Of a DNA stretch of 12,190 nt, positions 8,133 to 12,190 are shown one piece after another (position 1 is the stretch's first letter; each line of letters opens with the position of its first letter). This DNA is from Nephromyces sp. MM_2019. Its lineage: Eukaryota > Apicomplexa > Aconoidasida > Nephromycida. The position numbers and the translations under genes were made by a program. Location of the stretch: positions 2,466 to 14,655 of the forward strand of contig JADHZB010002006.1 in the NCBI GenBank assembly GCA_015657535.1, written 5' to 3'. The notes below the pieces were generated by a model, which saw nothing but the letters and a program-made list of their open reading frames with translations, had not been told where the DNA came from and did not search any database.

Positions 8133-9185
8133 GAAATAGTAAAATAAATTGACTGTGTTTATAATTGGTTGATTATATATATATATTATTCAAATGAAAG
8201 AAACCCAAATATAATATCTTCTTTATAGTCAATAAATATACAACAAACTTTTATGAAAAAATAATCATAAAATATAATTTATATACAATTATTATTTTGG
8301 AGCTAAAATAAGTTTTACACACAAGGTCTTAAATGGTTTATAAAATTATAAAAGGAAGATGTATTATATTTAGTAAATATATAAACTCAATTGAGATGAA
8401 ATTTATATATATATAAAATTTACATGCATCAAAATAATGAAATGGTTAAGATATAGATGAAAATAATTATAAATATGAAAACGGTATATATTTATTTATA
8501 ATTTAAACAAGTTGAATCAAATATAACAAATTTATCAACTCTTTGTATAAAATTCTAACATTTTGTTTATATTTTTTTTTTCCCTAAATTAGGTTTGTTA
8601 ATAAAGACAAAAAATTATATACACATTTATTATTATGATATTCAATTTTTATTTTTGTAGGCAAATTTTCTTGATTTTCATTCGATCATATATAAACACA
8701 TAAATATATATATATATGTGTTATTTATATATTTTTTTGAATGTGTTTTAGAATGAATACACACATTTTGTAATTATCATATTCTTTGTTATATAATATA
8801 TATATTATATATATGTATATGTATTTATATACATATGATTAGATAAATTCTTAAATTTTGAAATATTGCTTTTTTAAAGGAATACTCAACATAAAAAACA
8901 ATTACTTAAAGTACACACAAACAAGATACATAGATATATATATATATACTAAATGTGTGTAAATAAATTGATTTGAAGTTAGTAAAAAATACGTGAATAA
9001 ACATATACGTTAAATTTTATAAATTTATTATTCCACACACATACACACATTATAACAACAGACGCACACTCAATAAAACAAACCCATATACACTCAAACA
9101 CGACGCATATTAAATACACATAATTGCAAGTACACACACAATCACTCCATGCACACACATTTTTATAACAAGACAACTACAAAAA
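8133..9185. other. AT-rich spacer and 5' flank of the second gene
   Basis: Positions 8133-8690 are plain AT-rich DNA. Short TA runs occur near 8167, 8405 and 8703, and the inverted repeat ATATGTATAT / ATATACATAT is at 8811-8836. From about 8900 the + strand fills with ACACACA words right up to the start codon at 9186, giving the gene a CA-rich 5' flank. The minus-strand frame 8979-9176 is a by-product of these words. The flank may contain the promoter, but no element can be fixed from sequence. Confidence 0.5.
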
Positions 9186-9336
9186 ATGTCTAATTTCATA
9201 GAATATAAATTTAAATTACTAGTAATTTACACACTTATTTACAATATATTTATTTATCAAATTTTTGTCAAATCATTTATAACTGTACCCAATGAAGTTG
9301 CAGTGTACTCACCCTTTTCATTATCAACTCATGGAG
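9186..9336 (+). CDS. Exon 1 of the second gene: hydrophobic N-terminus
   Basis: Encodes residues 1-50, with the hydrophobic segment and then [17 protein letters not shown]. The donor is GGAG|GTAAAA, phase 1. Without splicing, the frame continues through intron-like ACACAC sequence to a stop at 9450-9452. Confidence 0.7.
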
Positions 9337-9840
9337 GTAAAATTTTGTTAGTTTTACACACATTTTACACATCCACTTACACACACCCTCAGCAAACATT
9401 TGTATGGAGTTTATACACTTGTGCATACTATTACATACACATAGTCATCTAATATTAACTCAATCTACACACCAATTTCAAATGTTTTGTATTGGTATTT
9501 TTACTCAAATTTACACACAAATCTACAATCAATTTTATACACATATTTGAATACAAATTTACACCCAAATTTACACGAAAGCTTACATACAAATTTACAC
9601 TCAATTTACACACATTTGATACATATATTTACACACTTATTGCATATTATTTGATTGTGTGTAGAATGTTATAAAGATACAGTATATACTATTAAAACAA
9701 CATCAAATTTATTTGAAAATATTAAAGATTTAGACTGCATTTTTAGTTGTGGTGTTAAGCCCGATAAGGTCCCTTTGGGGGCCTATTATGGCCACTTATT
9801 AACTATTGCAAATACAGGTTATACTTGTTATTTATGTGTG

Positions 9841-9871
<31 letters not shown>

Positions 9872-11219
9872 AGGTGGATGTATATGTGGGTATATTGTTT
9901 ACATATAATACAGGTTATACTTGTTATTTATGTGTGTATGTGGGTGTGTATGTGGGTGTGTGTAGGTGGATGTATGTGTGGGTATATTGTTTACATATAA
10001 TACAGGTTATACTTGTTATTTATGCGTGTATGTGTGTGTGTATGTGTGTGTTTGTGTGGGTGTGTGTAGGTTGTGTGTGGGTATATTGTGTACATATATG
10101 TGTGTAAGTAAGTACGATTGTGTATATATATGTGTGTAAGTAAGTACGATTGTGTATATATATGTGTGTAAGTAAGTACGATTGTGTATATATATGTGTG
10201 TAAGTAAGTACGATTGTGTATATATATGTGTGTAAGTAAGTACGATTGTGTATATATGTGTGTCCGGGTATATATATCTATGTTTGATTCAAAAAATGTA
10301 TTGATTTGTGTAATTATATATATGTGTGCTTATGTGTGTGTATAATATTAGTTATAATTGAATGATTTATGTTAGTTAATATACATACACACACATATAT
10401 AAATATCTATACACACACATTTCATAGGGTTTTATGAAGAATTTATTAACACATTTTATCAAGGAGATTATGTTGTTGAAACAAAATGTAATTCAGAAAC
10501 AATTTATTTAAATGTATTGAAATTTGCCTCAATCCCCATATCTTCAGGTTAATATTAATGTTTACACATTTATATAAATAACAAACTAAATAATATATTT
10601 ATATGTGTGTAGATAATAAATATATCAATATATATATATATATATATATGATCATAAGAAAGTATGTGTAAATCTATACATACAGATATATATATATATA
10701 TATATATATGGTGAAGATCAGTATTAGGTTAATGTGTATAGAAAATTAAAAACAAATAATTATATATAATCTATACATACAATATGTTATGATATATATA
10801 TATATATATATAACTTATCTATATAGATCATAAATAGATATGTATAGCTTCGATTTTTTTCAAATTTTGTATGTGTGTGTGTATGTGTTTAACATATAAA
10901 ATATATAGGTATGTTCTATTTGGGTGATTTACCTACACACACAGCAGAGGGTGAAAGCTATGATGGAAAGGGTGGTATTATTATGGATTTCTCAATTTCT
11001 ATACCAAAACAGTGTCCTATTGAAGTATCAAATTTACTTCCCTTTAAATACAAATTATTTGCCCCCCATTTTTCTGATTTTAATTCAAATATTTACCCTA
11101 TTAATTTATGGGTAGATCAAGTATGTATTTACACACACACATACATATATATATATGTATATATATATATAAACACTTGAGTATAATCTACATACACATA
11201 TGTAAATATATATATAAAT

Positions 11220-11250
<31 letters not shown>

Positions 11251-11283
11251 AACACACTTGAGTATAATCTACATACACATATG

Positions 11284-11319
<36 letters not shown>

Positions 11320-12037
11320 CACACACAAATATATATATATATATATATATATGCGTGTAGTGTTTTAAATGGTCATTATATTATAAACACAGTTAGTTAC
11401 CTGCTATCAGTTGAAATTAAATATGTGTGTGTATGTTTGTGTGTGTATGTTTGTGTGTGTATGTTTGTGTGTGTATGTTTGTATGTGTATGTGTGTGTGT
11501 ATGTGTGTGTGTATGTGTGTTTGTGTGTATACAGTTAAGAATAGCAGGGCGTGATGTGTATGATGGCTGTCTAATTTTTATAGGGAGGACATTTATGAGA
11601 GATATTAACAACTCAGCTAATCCGTAAGTAAATTACATAAAAATGTGTGTGTAAAGTTATTAGGGGAATGTGTGTAAATTGTTAGGAGAAATGTGCGTAA
11701 AATTATTTAGAAACTGTGTGTAAAACTATACTGAAAAAATGTGTGTAAATAATCAGGGGGGAATATATTTAAAAGTGTGTGTAAGTTATGCAATCAATTT
11801 GCATAAAAAATTGTATGTAAAATGTGTGTTAAATTTTTATACCATGTGTATAAAATGATTTATATAGAATGGTGTGTGTGGGATTATGTATATAGCATTA
11901 TGTGTGTAAAATGTGTAAATATTATAATAAAATTTGTGTTATATCACAGTTTGGTTACATCTTGGTTTTTTACTTTAAAAAATTGTGACCCGACAGTCTC
12001 GCTCAATTTTACACAAGGCCAATCCTTACCTCCATTG
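9186..12037 (+). CDS. Unrecognised secretory-pathway protein, 5' part (six exons seen, 3' end beyond window)
   Basis: I do not recognise this family. My exons are 9186-9336, 9665-9817, 10428-10547, 10909-11120, 11535-11623 and 11950-12037: 813 nt, 271 residues, all junctions GT-AG and in phase. The ATG follows a run of A with A at -3. Residues 11-28 ([18 protein letters not shown]) are strongly hydrophobic and would act as a signal peptide or anchor. The rest has no further membrane segment and contains seven cysteines (52, 75, 79, 122, 177, 224, 254), many aromatic residues and alternating hydrophobics, suggesting a beta-rich extracellular or luminal domain. Introns 1-3 are all phase 1. Introns are 326-610 nt, longer than most exons and repeat-filled. 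A weak likeness to IPT/TIG-type Ig folds is not enough for a name. The gene runs on past 12190. Confidence 0.7.
9337..9664 (+). repeat. Intron 1 of the second gene, CA-type motif array
   Basis: 328 nt, phase 1. From about 9505 to 9640 the + strand repeats CAAATTTACAC at irregular 12-20 nt steps, giving roughly eight copies or near copies. The acceptor is TGTGTGTAG. The orientation of the motif is opposite to that in intron 5. Confidence 0.75.
9665..9817 (+). CDS. Exon 2 of the second gene
   Basis: Encodes residues 52-101 with split codons at each end (phase 1 to phase 1, so it is symmetric and 51 codons long). It includes Cys52, Cys75 and Cys79 ([20 protein letters not shown]) and has higher sequence complexity than the flanking DNA. 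The donor ACAG|GTTATA is weak. Confidence 0.75.
9811..10090 (+). repeat. Triplicated 92-96-bp unit starting at the exon 2 / intron 2 border
   Basis: Three tandem copies start at 9811, 9907 and 9999. Each begins AATACAGGTTATACTTGTTA, of which the first seven bases are the end of exon 2. Each goes on through a variable TG tract to GTAGGT and GGGTATATTG, ending TACATAT. Copy lengths are 96, 92 and about 92 bp. The 5' splice site is therefore present three times. The second and third copies lie in the intron. Confidence 0.92.
10098..10258 (+). repeat. 32-bp tandem repeat, five copies, each with GTAAGTAAGTACG
   Basis: The ACGATTG word of each unit falls at 10114, 10146, 10178, 10210 and 10242, exactly 32 bp apart. 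The rest of the unit is a TA/TG tract and GTGTGTAAGTAAGT. It lies inside intron 2. Every unit has two overlapping GTAAGT hexamers, the classical strong 5' splice-site sequence. Confidence 0.95.
10428..10547 (+). CDS. Exon 3 of the second gene
   Basis: Encodes residues 103-141 ([20 protein letters not shown], then [19 protein letters not shown]) with split Gly codons at both ends. It is symmetric phase 1 and 40 codons long. The acceptor is TTTCATAG, downstream of an ACACACACAT tract. The donor is TCAG|GTTAAT. Confidence 0.75.
10548..10908 (+). repeat. Intron 3 of the second gene with three (TA)n runs
   Basis: 361 nt, phase 1. TA runs lie at about 10628-10649, 10685-10709 and 10791-10812. AATCTATACATACA sits just before the second and third runs, and GATCATAA follows the first and third, so the intron looks like a degenerate internal duplication. 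A TG tract (10870-10888) precedes the acceptor AAAATATATAG. Confidence 0.75.
10909..11120 (+). CDS. Exon 4 of the second gene
   Basis: Encodes residues 143-212: [40 protein letters not shown], then on to INLWVDQ. It is the longest exon (212 nt) and the clearest coding segment. The phase-1 acceptor restores a Gly codon. The donor CAA|GTATGT is strong, phase 0. It contains Cys177. Confidence 0.8.
11121..11534 (+). repeat. Intron 4 of the second gene: CA start, duplicated TA core, TG end
   Basis: 414 nt, phase 0. The first 30 nt hold TTTACACACACACATACAT. Two copies of an approximately 81-bp unit follow, with ACTTGAGTATAATCTACA at 11175 and 11256, each joined to TA runs. The last 110 nt (11423-11530) are a TG/TATG tract ending in ATACAG. 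The two ends are largely complementary as RNA. Confidence 0.85.
11535..11623 (+). CDS. Exon 5 of the second gene
   Basis: Encodes residues 213-241 ([20 protein letters not shown], then MRDINNSAN). The acceptor is GTGTATACAG, phase 0. The donor CC|GTAAGT is perfect, phase 2. Without splicing, the frame stops one codon later at 11625-11627. It contains Cys224. Confidence 0.8.
11624..11949 (+). repeat. Intron 5 of the second gene, TGTGTGTAAA motif array
   Basis: 326 nt, phase 2. About ten copies of TGTGTGTAAA or one-base variants occur roughly every 20-35 nt from 11643 to 11920, separated by non-repeated AT-rich sequence. Several copies continue as TGTAAATA. The acceptor is ATATCACAG. Confidence 0.85.
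11950..12037 (+). CDS. Exon 6 of the second gene (last seen in window)
   Basis: Encodes a split Pro and residues 243-271 ([20 protein letters not shown], then TQGQSLPPL), including Cys254. I place the donor at 12038, where the frame enters a pure TG tract. The exact donor is ambiguous because GT repeats there at every second base. The gene continues beyond the window. Confidence 0.65.
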
Positions 12038-12152
12038 GTGTGTGTGTGTATGTGTGTGTGTATGTGTGTGTGTGTGTGTGTATGTGTGTGTGTATGTGTG
12101 TGTATGTGTGTGTGTATGTGTGTGTGTGTATGTGTATGTGTGTGTGTGTGTA

Positions 12153-12187
<35 letters not shown>

Positions 12188-12190
12188 GTG
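12038..12190 (+). repeat. TG/TATG tract opening the next intron, cut by the window end
   Basis: At least 153 bp of uninterrupted TGTGTG with TATG steps. It is most likely the start of intron 6 of the second gene. It stays open in the gene's frame as a Val/Cys/Met string, which I judge not to be protein. Confidence 0.85.

Noticed and set aside
9492..9674. 60-codon + strand frame rich in KFT repeats
   Set aside because: It is the translation of the intron 1 CAAATTTACAC motif array; the spliced model skips it with matching phases.
9806..10107. Two overlapping + strand frames with repeated VILVIYVC / YTCYLCV
   Set aside because: They reflect the three-copy duplication at the exon 2 border and lie mostly in intron 2; the exon 2 frame itself stops at 9871-9873.
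11106..11611. Minus-strand frames of Tyr/Ile and Thr/His strings
   Set aside because: They are simple-sequence translation of TA, CA and TG tracts in intron 4.

Overview
This is AT-rich, intron-rich eukaryotic nuclear DNA. I see no bacterial operon structure, rRNA, tRNA, CRISPR array or recognisable transposon. The mix of several introns per gene, AT-biased codons and non-coding DNA full of short TGTGTGTAAA / TTTACACACA motifs best fits an apicomplexan of the piroplasm type (Theileria-like). This is a guess from texture; no marker gene settles it. The long repeat-filled non-coding blocks are unusual for a compact piroplasm genome and would fit a subtelomeric or other repeat-rich region.

Layout. 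Positions 1-802 are a 17-bp minisatellite, with the window starting inside or beside it. Positions 803-3799 hold no supportable gene. They pass through a TG-rich half (about 1381-2250) and then a CA-rich half (about 2400-3540), which look like reverse-complement images of each other. Positions 3800-6841 (+) carry a six-exon gene that I could splice by hand into a 577-residue open frame. It has an N-terminal Ser/Asn-rich region with seven copies of a 16-residue repeat, then a complete dual-specificity phosphatase domain with the active site HCGAGISR. Positions 6842-9185 are AT-rich spacer with a few hairpins and no convincing gene. From 9186 (+) to the window end runs the 5' part of a second spliced gene. 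Its six exons encode 271 residues that start with a hydrophobic signal or anchor segment and contain seven cysteines; I do not recognise the family.

The two genes contrast. Phosphatase introns are plain AT-rich sequence with weak 5' splice sites. Introns of the second gene are longer than most of its exons and packed with TG- or CA-type repeats. Intron 2 holds a three-fold duplication that starts on the exon-intron border, followed by five 32-bp units that each carry a perfect donor-like GTAAGTAAGT. Introns 1 and 5 carry the same motif family in opposite orientations, and intron 4 has CA-type and TG-type tracts at opposite ends. These intron structures and the unrecognised protein are the least ordinary content of the window. 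Nothing in the sequence links the two genes functionally.
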